Both the position numbers and the translations under genes were made by a program. Below the pieces are notes generated by a model that was not told the DNA's origin, ran no database searches, and was given only the letters and a program-made list of their open reading frames with translations. 64,000 bases of DNA from Micromonospora inaquosa (GTDB lineage: Bacteria > Actinomycetota > Actinomycetes > Mycobacteriales > Micromonosporaceae), in NCBI RefSeq assembly GCF_003857055.1, contig NZ_QGSZ01000187.1:20131-84130 (forward strand), read 5' to 3'. Shown here one piece after another: positions 1-8,305 of this stretch; position 1 is the first letter of the stretch; every line of letters begins with the position of its first letter.

Positions 1-632
1 TCGCGGCCGCGGATGCGCTGCGGCATGAACTGGATCGGCGACCGGGTGGCCAGGATGACCCTCGCGTGTGGCGCGAGCTCGTAGGCGACCTGGACGGCGG
101 AGTTTCCGGCGCCCACGACGAGGACCCGCTTGCCGGCATACGGCTCGGGCCGCCGGTAGTGCGCGACATGCCGCACCTCGCCCGCATAGGTGTCCCGGCC
201 GGGCGGCACCGGCAGGTGCGGATTGCCGAAGGAGCCGCTGGCGGCGACAACGCCCGCCGCGGTGATGTTGTCGCCGCTGTCGGTGTGGACGAGGTAGCCA
301 CCGCCTGGGCGCGGGTGCACTGCGGTTACCCGGGTGCCGGTCCGGATCTCGGCGTCGATGCTTGCGGAATAGCGGCGTAGATAGGCGACGACGTCGTCGC
401 GGGCCGGATAGCGGTCGGGGTCTGCGCCCTCGAAGGCCATGCCGGGCAGCGAGCTGTATCGGGCCGGCGAGAACAGGGTGAGGCTGTCGTAGTAGTCGGG
501 CCAGGATCCCACTGGCTCAGCACCTGCCTCCAGGACAACGGGGCGCAGGCCAGCGGACAGGGTGGCGCGGGCCGCGGCGAGACCGGACTGGCCGCCACCG
601 ACGATGACGACGGGTTCTTTAGGGGTAGTCAC
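1..632 (-). CDS. arsO: ArsO-like FAD/NADPH monooxygenase, 3' end outside window
   Basis: This is the N-terminal ~210 residues of a flavin-containing monooxygenase; the rest lies beyond the left edge. An FAD-binding motif VIVGGGQSGLAA sits at the N terminus and an NADPH-type motif VVGAGNSAVQVAYELA near residue 170, the order found in FMO/ArsO-type enzymes. The start is taken as GTG at 632; all ATG codons just upstream run into a stop, and no well-spaced ribosome site is visible, so translation may be leaderless. It is divergent from arsR with a shared palindromic site between them, which supports a role in arsenic metabolism. ArsO proteins are found in ars operons, but their exact reaction is not settled. 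A generic FMO would look the same in this fragment. Confidence 0.75.
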   Translation of the reverse strand, partial: MTTPKEPVVIVGGGQSGLAAARATLSAGLRPVVLEAGAEPVGSWPDYYDSLTLFSPARYSSLPGMAFEGADPDRYPARDDVVAYLRRYSASIDAEIRTGTRVTAVHPRPGGGYLVHTDSGDNITAAGVVAASGSFGNPHLPVPPGRDTYAGEVRHVAHYRRPEPYAGKRVLVVGAGNSAVQVAYELAPHARVILATRSPIQFMPQRIRGR

Positions 633-637
633 TCCAA

Positions 638-673
638 CATCATATCGTCGTTTCGTTGAATGACAATATGATG
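638..673. promoter_or_regulatory. Inverted repeat between arsO and arsR, candidate ArsR operator
   Basis: CATCATAT at 638-645 is repeated as its exact complement ATATGATG at 666-673, with a 20-nt AT-rich spacer. It covers the whole divergent gap and ends just before the arsR ribosome site, where an ArsR-family repressor would block both promoters. Confidence 0.55.
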
Positions 674-694
674 ATGATGCGAGAAGGTGGGGCC

Positions 695-1024
695 ATGGAT
701 CAGCCAGAGCCGGCAGCGGTCGCGCCCGGCGCCGCACTAACCGGGCTCGAGCCGGACACGCAGGAGTTCCTCAAGGCGCTGGGCAGCCCAACGCGACAGC
801 GGATCATGATGCTGTTCTCCCAAGGCGCCGAGCTGTCCGTCGGGGAAGTCGCCGAGCGCACGGGCATCAGCCAGGCGACGGCATCGCAGCAACTGACGCT
901 GCTGCGACGAGGGCGGATCGTGGTCTCACGGCGCGAGGGGAAGACCGTGTACTACCGCGCCGACCGCGACGGCGCCGTAGCGGCGCTGACCGAGCTGCAG
1001 TCGTACCTCATGAACTGCTGCTGA
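695..1024 (+). CDS. arsR: ArsR-family metalloregulatory repressor
   Basis: This is a winged-helix ArsR/SmtB repressor of 109 residues, expected to release DNA when it binds arsenite or another thiophilic metal. The recognition helix region reads ISQATASQQLTLLRRGRIV and is followed by the wing SRREGKTVYYRA. The usual ELCVCDL metal site is absent; the only obvious thiols are a Cys-Cys pair at the very C terminus (LMNCC), so the sensor site probably uses these. The ATG at 695 is chosen because GAAGGTGGGG lies just before it; an in-frame ATG at 656 would start inside the operator. It is divergent from the arsO-like gene and upstream of arsenate reductase and arsenite efflux genes. Confidence 0.85.
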   Translation: MDQPEPAAVAPGAALTGLEPDTQEFLKALGSPTRQRIMMLFSQGAELSVGEVAERTGISQATASQQLTLLRRGRIVVSRREGKTVYYRADRDGAVAALTELQSYLMNCC

Positions 1025-1194
1025 CCACAGCCCCCGGGAGCCACGACGTCTACCCGCACCCCGGTCGATCACCCCTCGGCGCAATCGCCGGCGAGATTGG
1101 CCAATCCAGGCCTGCGGAAACCGGCCTCTCGGCCGAGCCTCAAGCCACCGGCCGCAGCCAGCAGGCCCGCCACCACCCATTGACTCGTCGTCCC

Positions 1195-1222
1195 TTGACA
1201 GCACCGAATTGCTCAGTAATAG
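1195..1222 (+). promoter_or_regulatory. Candidate promoter of the arsR-arsC fusion gene
   Basis: A perfect -35 hexamer TTGACA (1195-1200) is followed after 16 nt by TAATAG (1217-1222). Transcription from it would start at or within a base or two of the ATG at 1231, which has no ribosome site, so the message is probably leaderless. Confidence 0.4.
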
Positions 1223-1230
1223 TTGAGTCA

Positions 1231-1932
1231 ATGACTACTGAGGTTGCTTCCCTGCAAGCGCGGGCCCGGATCCACGCCGCGCTCGGCGACCCGGCGCGCC
1301 TGGCGGTCGTCGACGCGCTCACCCTGGGCGACGCCTCCCCCGGCGAGATCGCCCACGACCTCGGGATGCCGACGAATCTGGTCGCCCACCACGTCAAGGT
1401 CCTCAGCGAAGCCGGTCTCGTCGTCCGCAGCCGGTCCGAGGGAGACCGCCGTCGCACCTACTTGCGCCTGCGGCCCGATGCGCTGACGACACTGACGCCG
1501 ACACCGCTGACCGGGGTGGGTCGGGTGGTCTTCGTCTGCACCCGCAACTCCGCCCGCTCACAGCTCGCCGCCGCACTCTGGTCCGACCGCACTCACACCT
1601 CGACAGCGTCCGCCGGAACGCAGCCCGCAGAGCGGGTTCATCCGCGCGCCGTCGCCGTGGCTCATCGCCACGGGCTACCGCTGAATCCGACCGGCACCGC
1701 GCATGTCGCGGACATCGTGCGCGACGATGACCTACTCATCGCCGTCTGCGACAACGCCCACGAGGAGCTCACCGGTCCGATCCGGCCCCGGCTGCACTGG
1801 TCGGTGCCCGACCCGGCCCGCGTCGACACCGACGCCGCGTTCGAAGCCGCGTTCGTCGACCTCGCCGCCCGCATCGACCGCGTCGCACCCGTTGTCACCT
1901 CCGCCATAAGTTCGGGCGACCGCCGTGACTGA
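1231..1932 (+). CDS. ArsR-ArsC fusion: HTH repressor joined to a low-molecular-weight phosphatase-type arsenate reductase
   Basis: The 233-residue protein has an N-terminal ArsR winged helix (about 1-90; recognition segment MPTNLVAHHVKVLSEAGLV) followed by an LMW-phosphatase/ArsC domain (about 98-225). The P-loop VFVCTRNSARSQ carries the CX5R signature, with nucleophile Cys103 and Arg109. The fusion suggests that the same polypeptide senses arsenic and reduces arsenate, or that the phosphatase fold serves as the ligand-binding domain. An in-frame upstream ATG exists at 1180, but ATG 1231 lies just below a good promoter and starts the conserved HTH. It sits between arsR and the free arsC. Similar fusions are known in actinobacteria; which activity dominates here cannot be read from sequence. 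Confidence 0.8.
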   Translation: MTTEVASLQARARIHAALGDPARLAVVDALTLGDASPGEIAHDLGMPTNLVAHHVKVLSEAGLVVRSRSEGDRRRTYLRLRPDALTTLTPTPLTGVGRVVFVCTRNSARSQLAAALWSDRTHTSTASAGTQPAERVHPRAVAVAHRHGLPLNPTGTAHVADIVRDDDLLIAVCDNAHEELTGPIRPRLHWSVPDPARVDTDAAFEAAFVDLAARIDRVAPVVTSAISSGDRRD

Positions 1933-2171
1933 CACCAGCCCTATCTGCGCGATGACGGAGCGCAATCCGGCGCCCGACCGCAGCGCATGAGCACCAAGCC
2001 GCAGCAGGGTGGGGCGGACGAGACGTATCGGGGCCTAGTAAATCCGTCGCGTCACGCCGGCCGTTACTACCCGCTCGGCCGCAACAGCAGCCCCGGCCGC
2101 ACCCCGTCAGTGATTCCTGACCAGGTGCCGGTCAACCGGCCCCGCAATACGTACTGCAAGGAAGGCTCCCG

Positions 2172-2579
2172 ATGTCCGACAAGCCCAGCGTCCTGTTCGT
2201 CTGCGTGCACAACGCCGGCCGCTCCCAGATGGCCGCCGGCTGGCTGCGCCACCTCGCCGGCGACACCGTCGAGGTCCGCTCCGCCGGCTCCGCGCCCGCG
2301 GACACCGTCAACCCGGCCGCCGTCGAGGCCATGCGCGAGGTCGGCATCGACATCACCGACCAGACACCGAAGCTCCTTGAGTACGCCACCGCGGAGTCCT
2401 CGGACGTCATCGTGACCATGGGCTGTGGTGATGCCTGCCCGGTCTTTCCCGGCAAGCGCTACGAGGACTGGAAGCTCGACGACCCCGCCGGCAAGGGCGT
2501 CGAATCCGTACGCCCCATCCGCGACGAGATCCGTACCCGGGTGGAGAAGCTGCTCACCGAGCTGCGCCTCGCCGTCTGA
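2172..2579 (+). CDS. arsC: Arsenate reductase, LMW-phosphatase family
   Basis: This 135-residue cytoplasmic enzyme reduces arsenate to arsenite for export. The P-loop FVCVHNAGRSQMAAG begins with the nucleophilic Cys11 and contains Arg17. Two further cysteines, Cys85 and Cys89 in MGCGDACPVFPG, sit where resolving cysteines occur in this family, so the oxidised enzyme may be recycled by an internal disulfide plus thioredoxin, or by mycothiol/mycoredoxin as in other actinobacteria. The start has a strong AAGGAAGG site. It is followed 56 nt later by acr3 on the same strand, the standard reductase-efflux pairing. Confidence 0.93.
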   Translation: MSDKPSVLFVCVHNAGRSQMAAGWLRHLAGDTVEVRSAGSAPADTVNPAAVEAMREVGIDITDQTPKLLEYATAESSDVIVTMGCGDACPVFPGKRYEDWKLDDPAGKGVESVRPIRDEIRTRVEKLLTELRLAV

Positions 2580-2635
2580 CACCGCGACGGCACCGCCCGC
2601 CCACCGGACCCCAGGAACCAAGAGGAACCAGGCAC

Positions 2636-3709
2636 ATGACGACGCTGGCCACACCGTCGAGCACCACACCCCGACTCTCGACGCTGGACCGGCTCCTGCC
2701 GGTATGGATCGGCGCCGCCATGGTCGCCGGTCTGCTCCTGGGCCGGCTGATCCCCGGCCTCGACGACGCCCTCGACCACGTCAAGGTCGGCGGAATCTCC
2801 GTACCCATCGCCCTTGGTCTGCTCATCATGATGTACCCGGTTCTGGCCAAGGTCCGCTACGACCGCCTCGACACCGTGACCTCCGACCGGCGCCTGTTGA
2901 CGTCCTCTCTGGTGATCAACTGGCTGATCGGCCCCGCCGTCATGTTCGCCCTGGCCTGGCTGCTGCTACCCGACCAGCCCGCGTACCGCACCGGCCTGAT
3001 CATCGTCGGCCTGGCCCGCTGCATCGCCATGGTCATCATCTGGAACGACCTGGCCTGCGGCGACCGCGAGGCAGCCGCCGTCCTGGTCGCCCTCAACTCC
3101 GTCTTCCAGGTCCTCGCCTTCGGCCTGCTCGGTTGGTTCTACCTCACCGTCCTGCCCGGTTGGCTCGGCCTGGAACAGGCCGGACTGGCCGTCTCCGGCT
3201 GGGACATCGCCGGCAGCGTCCTGGTCTTCCTCGGCGTCCCCCTGGCCGCCGGCTACGTCACCCGCAAGCTTGGCGAACGCACCAAGGGCCGCGACTGGTA
3301 CGAGGCGACATTCCTGCCCCGGATCGGGCCGGTCGCCCTGTACGGGCTGCTGTTCACCATCGTGTTGCTCTTCGCGCTGCAAGGCGACGCGATCACCGCC
3401 CAGCCCTGGGACGTCGCCCGCATCGCCCTACCCCTGCTCGCGTACTTCGCGATCATGTGGTTCGGTTCGTTCGCCATCGGTCGGGCGATCGGCCTGAACT
3501 ACGAACGCACCACCACGCTCGCCTTCACCGCCGCCGGCAACAACTTCGAACTCGCCATCGCCGTGGCGATCGGCGTGTTCGGCGTCACCAGCGGTCAAGC
3601 CCTCGCCGGAGTCGTCGGACCGTTGATCGAGGTGCCGGTGCTGGTCGCCCTCGTCTACGTCAGCCTCGCCGCCCGCCGCCGGTTCGGCCACCCCGAATCA
3701 ACCCGCTGA
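2636..3709 (+). CDS. acr3: Arsenite efflux permease Acr3
   Basis: This 357-residue integral membrane protein has about ten hydrophobic segments and the typical Acr3 length. It exports arsenite, driven by the membrane potential. Cys129 (GLARCIAMV) and Glu305 (AAGNNFELAIA) are present, and they fall at the same numbers as the essential Cys and Glu I recall for the Corynebacterium Acr3, which makes the call firm. A ribosome site AAGAGGAACCAGG precedes the ATG. It is the last gene of the ars operon and runs straight into a strong inverted repeat. Confidence 0.95.
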   Translation: MTTLATPSSTTPRLSTLDRLLPVWIGAAMVAGLLLGRLIPGLDDALDHVKVGGISVPIALGLLIMMYPVLAKVRYDRLDTVTSDRRLLTSSLVINWLIGPAVMFALAWLLLPDQPAYRTGLIIVGLARCIAMVIIWNDLACGDREAAAVLVALNSVFQVLAFGLLGWFYLTVLPGWLGLEQAGLAVSGWDIAGSVLVFLGVPLAAGYVTRKLGERTKGRDWYEATFLPRIGPVALYGLLFTIVLLFALQGDAITAQPWDVARIALPLLAYFAIMWFGSFAIGRAIGLNYERTTTLAFTAAGNNFELAIAVAIGVFGVTSGQALAGVVGPLIEVPVLVALVYVSLAARRRFGHPESTR

Positions 3710-3728
3710 AGCCGGCGGATTCGGGGTG
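3689..3728 (+). terminator. Inverted repeat overlapping the end of acr3
   Basis: CACCCCGAATC (3689-3699) and GATTCGGGGTG (3718-3728) form an 11-bp perfect stem with an 18-nt loop. The left arm lies inside the last codons of acr3. There is no U tract, as is common for actinobacterial terminators. Confidence 0.6.
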
Positions 3729-3789
3729 ACCGAGCCCTGATCGCCTTGACCGCTTGGCACGCGTTCTGGCTCTCGGGAAGAGCAGGCTC

Positions 3790-4437
3790 TCAGCTCGGGA
3801 CGCTCAGGGCGCCCAGAGCGCGACCGGCCTCCCGGGCGGACTGCAGAGCCCCGGCGTGCATCTGAGCGGCCTGATCGACGAAGGAGTCGAGTGCGGGGTT
3901 GACCCCGACCAGGGTGAACTCACGTTCGACCACCGTGAGGTCGGCGCCCCAGCAGTCGGCGATGATCCGGCGCAGGTACGGCGTCGAGTGGTCCCAGCCC
4001 TCCCGCGGGGTACCGGCACCGTACGCGCCGCCCCGCACAGTGGCGAGCACTGTGGGCTTGCCCGCCAGGAACGGCGCCGTAGTCGCTCGCGGGTCCGCGA
4101 GGACCACGTCGACATACGTCTTGAAATGCTGGGAGACACCGAAGTTGTAGAGCGGCACGGCGAACAGCAACGCGTCGGCGGCCTGCAACTCGTCCACCAA
4201 CGTCCCGGCGAGGGCGATCGCCTCCCGCTGCTCGGCGGTGTGCTCCTCGGCCGGCGTCATACCGGCGGACACCGCCGCCGCCCAGACGGTCGACGGCAGG
4301 GTGTCCACGCCGACATGGCGGCGCTCGACGGTGTCACCGGGATGACTGGCGAGCCACTCCTCCTCGACGATGTCCGCGATTTCACGACTCGCCGAGCCGT
4401 GCGTACGGATGCTGGCGTCAAGCCGGAACAAGGTCAT
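3790..4437 (-). CDS. Azoreductase-like FMN-dependent NAD(P)H oxidoreductase
   Basis: The 215-residue protein has a flavodoxin-like fold of the AzoR/quinone reductase type. The N terminus LFRLDASIRTHGSASREIAD matches the FMN phosphate loop, and PLYNFGVSQHFKTYVDVV is the P-x-Y-N-F segment typical of azoreductases, with RGGAYG following near residue 150. Such enzymes reduce quinones, azo or nitro compounds. The start is ATG 4437, preceded by CAGGGAGC; an in-frame start at 4464 lies inside the operator. It is divergent from a MarR regulator, with two operator copies in the gap, so it is the likely target of that regulator and inducible by electrophiles or quinones. Confidence 0.85.
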   Translation of the reverse strand: MTLFRLDASIRTHGSASREIADIVEEEWLASHPGDTVERRHVGVDTLPSTVWAAAVSAGMTPAEEHTAEQREAIALAGTLVDELQAADALLFAVPLYNFGVSQHFKTYVDVVLADPRATTAPFLAGKPTVLATVRGGAYGAGTPREGWDHSTPYLRRIIADCWGADLTVVEREFTLVGVNPALDSFVDQAAQMHAGALQSAREAGRALGALSVPS

Positions 4438-4458
4438 GGGTGCTCCCTGAGATGCGAG

Positions 4459-4472
4459 GTTCAAGGTTGAAC
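4459..4472. promoter_or_regulatory. MarR operator copy 1
   Basis: GTTCAAGGTTGAAC is a 14-bp palindrome with one central mismatch, 22 bp upstream of the azoreductase start. The same site recurs at 4496-4509. Confidence 0.65.
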
Positions 4473-4495
4473 TCTACTTGAGTCTAGGTCAGATT

Positions 4496-4509
4496 GTTCA
4501 AGCTTGAAC
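4496..4509. promoter_or_regulatory. MarR operator copy 2
   Basis: GTTCAAGCTTGAAC is a perfect 14-bp palindrome, centred 37 bp from copy 1. The pair occupies the divergent gap between the azoreductase and the MarR gene. Confidence 0.7.
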
Positions 4510-4563
4510 CCCTGGGAGACGTCCCTCACTCTCATCGACCAGGCCGAGACGTACTCTTGCGTC

Positions 4564-5049
4564 ATGCCTGACGAACCTCGGTGGTTGACCGACCACGAGC
4601 GCGACGCCTGGCTTGCGCTGGCCAAACTCATGTTCAACCTGCCGAGCGCCCTCGACGCCCAACTCCTGCGGGACAACCACCTCACGCTGTTCGACTACTT
4701 CGTGCTCAGCGGCCTGTCCATGGCACCCGGGCGAACGATGCGGCTCAGCGATCTGGCCAGCCACCTCAGCTGCTCACTGTCCCGACTGTCGAACGTCGTC
4801 AAGCGCCTCGAACAGCGAGGACTGCTACGCCGCGCACCCGACCCGGAAAGTCCTCGCTACACCGTGGCAACGCTCACCGACGCCGGGTGGGAGCTTGTGG
4901 TCGCCGCAGCCCCCGGCCACGTCGCGGCCGTCCGTCAATACGTCATCGACGGCCTCACCGCGAGCCAGATCGACGTCTTGCGCGAGGTGGCCTGCCACGT
5001 GGCCCAACAGATATCCGAGGCTCCGGAGGCCAGTCCCCGACCCCGGTGA
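4564..5049 (+). CDS. MarR-family transcriptional regulator
   Basis: A 161-residue dimeric winged-helix repressor. The DNA-binding region is LSDLASHLSCSLSRLSNVVKRLEQRGLLRR, followed by the wing DPESPRYTVATLTDAG. The start ATG 4564 is supported by family length; in-frame codons upstream run into the operator. The gene is divergent from the azoreductase-like gene, and the two near-identical palindromes in the gap suggest that it represses both that gene and itself. Confidence 0.88.
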   Translation: MPDEPRWLTDHERDAWLALAKLMFNLPSALDAQLLRDNHLTLFDYFVLSGLSMAPGRTMRLSDLASHLSCSLSRLSNVVKRLEQRGLLRRAPDPESPRYTVATLTDAGWELVVAAAPGHVAAVRQYVIDGLTASQIDVLREVACHVAQQISEAPEASPRPR

Positions 5050-5477
5050 CACCCCGGCCGTACGGCCACTGCGGTCAGGCGTCGAGTAACGGACGTCATG
5101 CGCGCCGGGGCAGAATCCGGTCACCAGCACTGCGCCCCCGAGCGCTCGGCGCACCGCCGCCCGTTTCGTCCAGGCGGAACTGAACCCTCCCGGTCACGGC
5201 GTCCCACTTCACGCCGCACGGGCGAATCAACGACCCCAGTTGGAGCGGCGCAGCCGCGGACGGAGTGCCCGTGCGTGACCGGGCCGCGCCGCCGGCCACA
5301 GCGGCGGGCATCCTAAGCGTTGGTTGCCAGATCGTTTGCTTGGAATATCATCTCCCCGACAGAGCGTCTTACTGAGCGAAGACACCGGTACCAGATCCGT
5401 GGGAGCCGGCTGCGCACAGTTCAGGCCGCGAGTGGCCGACCACTCGCGCCGACGAGTCCGGGATGAGGAAGATTTAG
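5050..5477. other. 428-nt intergenic region without a supportable gene
   Basis: Short reading frames on both strands show no family resemblance or ribosome site. The 3' end has a clear ribosome site (GAGGAAG at 5465) for the next gene. A TGAACC at 5181 is not followed by the CGTGTG partner seen elsewhere in this window. Confidence 0.6.
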
Positions 5478-7340
5478 ATGGTCATGGAGATCGGCATCGT
5501 TCTCGACGCGTCACGGTTGGCCCGCGCGCCGCTGGAGACAGTCGAACTGGCCCGCCTCGCAGAGGAACGGGGCCTGGACCTTGTGGTCGTCGCCGACGAA
5601 GCGACCGGGAGGTCAGCCGGCCTGGACCCCTGGACCGCGGCGGTCTGGCTCGCGGGATCGACCAGCCGAATCGCCATCGGTGCCCCCGCTGGCGCCGCCA
5701 CCACTCCCGATCCGACCGACCCCGAAGCGCCCTACCCGAGCGTGATCACCAAGGCGCAGGACAGCATCGACATCCTGGCGCAGGGAAGGATCATCTCCGA
5801 CCCCTCAGGCTGGGTCGTCGCGCCACGGGGCGCGAAGCCGGAGGAGCTGGCCAGCCTCGCCGAGGCCGATCTACCCGTCGTGGTCCCGGTGGATTCGCGC
5901 GAGGACGTCGAACGCCTCGCGGCGCTCGCCGCCGGTCGCGACCACCAGGGCGGCGTACGCCGGCGCTCGACGGCGGTGCGCGCCCAGCGCAAGCCCAACA
6001 TCGACTACGACGGCGTACCAGCGTCCCTCGCCGACACCGCGGTCGAGCCCGGCGATCCGCCCTACCGCTCCCTGTCCTCGACCTATCTGCGCGGTGGTGC
6101 TCCCGGCCTCGTGCTGCGACCCCGGACACCGGCGGAGGTGTCGGACGCAATCGAGTTCGCCCGGCGACACCGGCACCTGCCCCTCGGTATCCGCAGCGCC
6201 GGCCACGGCATCAGCGGCCGCTCGACAAACCAGGGCGGCCTGGTCATCGACGTGGGCGCCATGAACACGATCCGGGTGGTGGACCCCGCCCGCCGACTCG
6301 TGCGCATCGGCCCCGGAGCGACCTGGAAGCAGGTCGCCGCGGCCCTGACCCCGCACGGGTGGGCACTCGGCTCGGGCGACTACGGCGGCGTCGGCGTCGG
6401 TGGGCTCGCCACCGCTGCCGGGATCGGCCTGCTCTCACGCAACCATGGCCTGACGATCGACCATCTCCGGTCGGTTGACCTCGTGCTCGCCGACGGACGA
6501 CAGGTGCAGGCGAGCAGAGAGCACAATCCGGAACTGTTCTGGGCCGTACGGGGAGCGGGAGCCAACTTCGGCATCGCCACCTCGTTCGAATTCGAAGTCG
6601 ACGAGGTGGGCGAGGTCGGCTGGGCGCAACTCGTCCTACTCTCCACCGACATCGAGCAGTCGCTGCGCCGCTACGCTGAACTGGCCAGTTCGGCCCCGCG
6701 GGACACGACGGTGTTCTTCGTGACCGGGCAGCCGCGCGAGGGCATGTCGACCATCCAACTTTTTGCGGTCGTCGACAACCCGGACCCCGACACCGTCGTT
6801 GCGCGCCTGACACCGTTCCTGGAACTCGGGACACTCGCCCGTCAACAGGTGGTGATGACGCCGTATTCGGGAGTCATGGGGAACGCCGCCGACGTCGGGC
6901 CGAACGGCCAGCAGGGATTCGGCGAGCCGAACTCACGGTCGGCGTTCCTGCCCGCAGCGACCCCCGAATTCGCCCATGATGCCGCGGCGATGCTCCGCAG
7001 CGGCGGCGTCTACTTCTTCGAGCTGCGGGCCATGGGCGGCGCGATCGCCGACATCGCAGCAGGCGAAGCGTCCTTCACCCACCGGACACCGGCATTTCAG
7101 CTGACGGCGATGGGCCAGAACAATCAGCGCCTCAACGCGGTATGGGAGCCAATGCGCCCGCACTCCGACGGCCTCTACCTCAGCTTCGAGACCGACCGCA
7201 GTCCCGAGCGACTGCTCGACGCCTTCCCGGCACCGGTGTTGGAGCGTCTCCGAACGCTCAAACGCCGCTACGACCCGGACAACCTCTTCCGGGACAACTT
7301 CAACATCGATCCGCAAACGACGAAGGAGCCACGGGCATGA
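5478..7340 (+). CDS. Luciferase-like domain fused to a BBE-type FAD oxidoreductase
   Basis: This 620-residue protein has two parts. Residues 1-160 resemble the N-terminal part of luciferase-like F420/FMN enzymes (MEIGIVLDASRLARAPLE, AQDSIDILAQGR) but stop short of a complete barrel. Residues 190-615 are a PCMH-type FAD-binding oxidase with a C-terminal BBE tail (RRYDPDNLFRDNFNI). His243 in RSAGHGISGRS is the usual site of covalent FAD attachment; the second site, normally Cys, reads HGLTID, so FAD should be held by one covalent bond only. Such enzymes oxidise alcohols, sugars or alkaloid-like substrates. The stop overlaps the start of the next luciferase-like gene (ATGA), indicating coupling. 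Confidence 0.8.
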   Translation: MVMEIGIVLDASRLARAPLETVELARLAEERGLDLVVVADEATGRSAGLDPWTAAVWLAGSTSRIAIGAPAGAATTPDPTDPEAPYPSVITKAQDSIDILAQGRIISDPSGWVVAPRGAKPEELASLAEADLPVVVPVDSREDVERLAALAAGRDHQGGVRRRSTAVRAQRKPNIDYDGVPASLADTAVEPGDPPYRSLSSTYLRGGAPGLVLRPRTPAEVSDAIEFARRHRHLPLGIRSAGHGISGRSTNQGGLVIDVGAMNTIRVVDPARRLVRIGPGATWKQVAAALTPHGWALGSGDYGGVGVGGLATAAGIGLLSRNHGLTIDHLRSVDLVLADGRQVQASREHNPELFWAVRGAGANFGIATSFEFEVDEVGEVGWAQLVLLSTDIEQSLRRYAELASSAPRDTTVFFVTGQPREGMSTIQLFAVVDNPDPDTVVARLTPFLELGTLARQQVVMTPYSGVMGNAADVGPNGQQGFGEPNSRSAFLPAATPEFAHDAAAMLRSGGVYFFELRAMGGAIADIAAGEASFTHRTPAFQLTAMGQNNQRLNAVWEPMRPHSDGLYLSFETDRSPERLLDAFPAPVLERLRTLKRRYDPDNLFRDNFNIDPQTTKEPRA

Positions 7341-8245
7341 CCGACTACGGACACGACCTGCTCTTCGGAACTTTCATCACACCCGCCGCACAACGGGCCC
7401 GACAGGTTGTCGACCTGGCGGTCACCGCGGACCGGGCCGGCCTCGACCTCGTCAGCTTTCAGGACCACCCGTACCAGGCCTCGTTCCTGGACACGTCGAC
7501 CCTGCTCGCCTTCGCCGCAGCCCGCACCGAGCGCATCCACCTCAACGCCAACGTCACCAGCCTGCCGCTACGGCCACCGGCCGTCCTGGCCCGGGCCGCC
7601 GCCTCGCTCGACATCCTCAGCGGCGGCCGCTTCGAACTCGGCATCGGCGCCGGTGCGTTCTGGGACGGCATCGCCGCCATGGGAGGCCGCCGGCTCAGCG
7701 CCGCCCAGGGCGTCACCGCGCTGCGCGAAGGAATCGAGATCATCCGCGAGATCTGGGACACCACCATCTCCGGTGAGGTGAACTACGACGGGCAGTACTA
7801 CTCGGTCAACGGCGCCCGACGCGGACCGCGTCCCGCCCACGACATCCCGGTCTGGGTCGGGGCGTACAAGCCCAAGATGCTCGCGCTCACCGGTGCGGTC
7901 GCCGACGGCTGGCTGCCCAGCATCGAGTACCTGCCCCGGGGTGCCGACTCGATACCCGAACTCAATGCGCTAATCGACGGCGCGGCGCACGACGCCGGCC
8001 GCGATCCGGCAGCCGTACGACGGCTGATGAACTTCATGAACGTCCAGCTCTCGTCGGCTCCGCGTGGGCTTCTCAACGGCCCGCCCGCTGCCTGGGTCGA
8101 CCAGATCGTCGACCTGGCACTCCGGCACGGCATCAGCGCCTTCATCATCGGTGGAGACGACCCGAGCATCACCCAGCGCTTCGGCGCCGAGATCGCACCT
8201 GCCGTACGAGAGGCCGTCGAGCGGGAACGCACGCCGGCGCGATAG
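7337..8245 (+). CDS. Luciferase-like F420/FMN-dependent oxidoreductase
   Basis: A complete 302-residue bacterial-luciferase-family barrel (LLM class). Typical blocks are FQDHPYQASFLDT near residue 40, ASLDILSGGRFELGIGAG near 95, and IPVWVGAYKPKMLALTG near 175. Members use reduced F420 or FMN to reduce or mono-oxygenate small molecules; cofactor choice cannot be read here. Translation starts at an ATG overlapping the stop of the upstream FAD-oxidase fusion, and that fusion carries a partial copy of the same fold, so the two probably act on the same substrate pathway. Confidence 0.88.
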   Translation: MTDYGHDLLFGTFITPAAQRARQVVDLAVTADRAGLDLVSFQDHPYQASFLDTSTLLAFAAARTERIHLNANVTSLPLRPPAVLARAAASLDILSGGRFELGIGAGAFWDGIAAMGGRRLSAAQGVTALREGIEIIREIWDTTISGEVNYDGQYYSVNGARRGPRPAHDIPVWVGAYKPKMLALTGAVADGWLPSIEYLPRGADSIPELNALIDGAAHDAGRDPAAVRRLMNFMNVQLSSAPRGLLNGPPAAWVDQIVDLALRHGISAFIIGGDDPSITQRFGAEIAPAVREAVERERTPAR

Positions 8246-8262
8246 CCACGTCGCAGGGCGAC

Positions 8263-8288
8263 TGAACCTTCCGGGCCAGCAGACGTCG
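8263..8288 (+). promoter_or_regulatory. TGAACCTT-N13-CGTCG element, possible ECF promoter
   Basis: TGAACC (8263-8268) and CGTCG (8284-8288) are 15 nt apart. The same arrangement, including the TT after TGAACC, recurs at 10959-10984 before the free thioesterase gene. It precedes a small frame at 8306 with a good ribosome site. Confidence 0.3.
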
Positions 8289-8305
8289 AACAAGAAGGAG
8301 CGGCC

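Noticed and set aside
5181..5202. TGAACC that could be a sixth SigL-like promoter
   Set aside because: Sixteen nt downstream it reads CCCACT, not CGTGTG.
5096..5311. Small minus-strand frame in the 5050-5477 gap
   Set aside because: It has no recognised motif and no good ribosome site; only a vague resemblance to short actinobacterial proteins.
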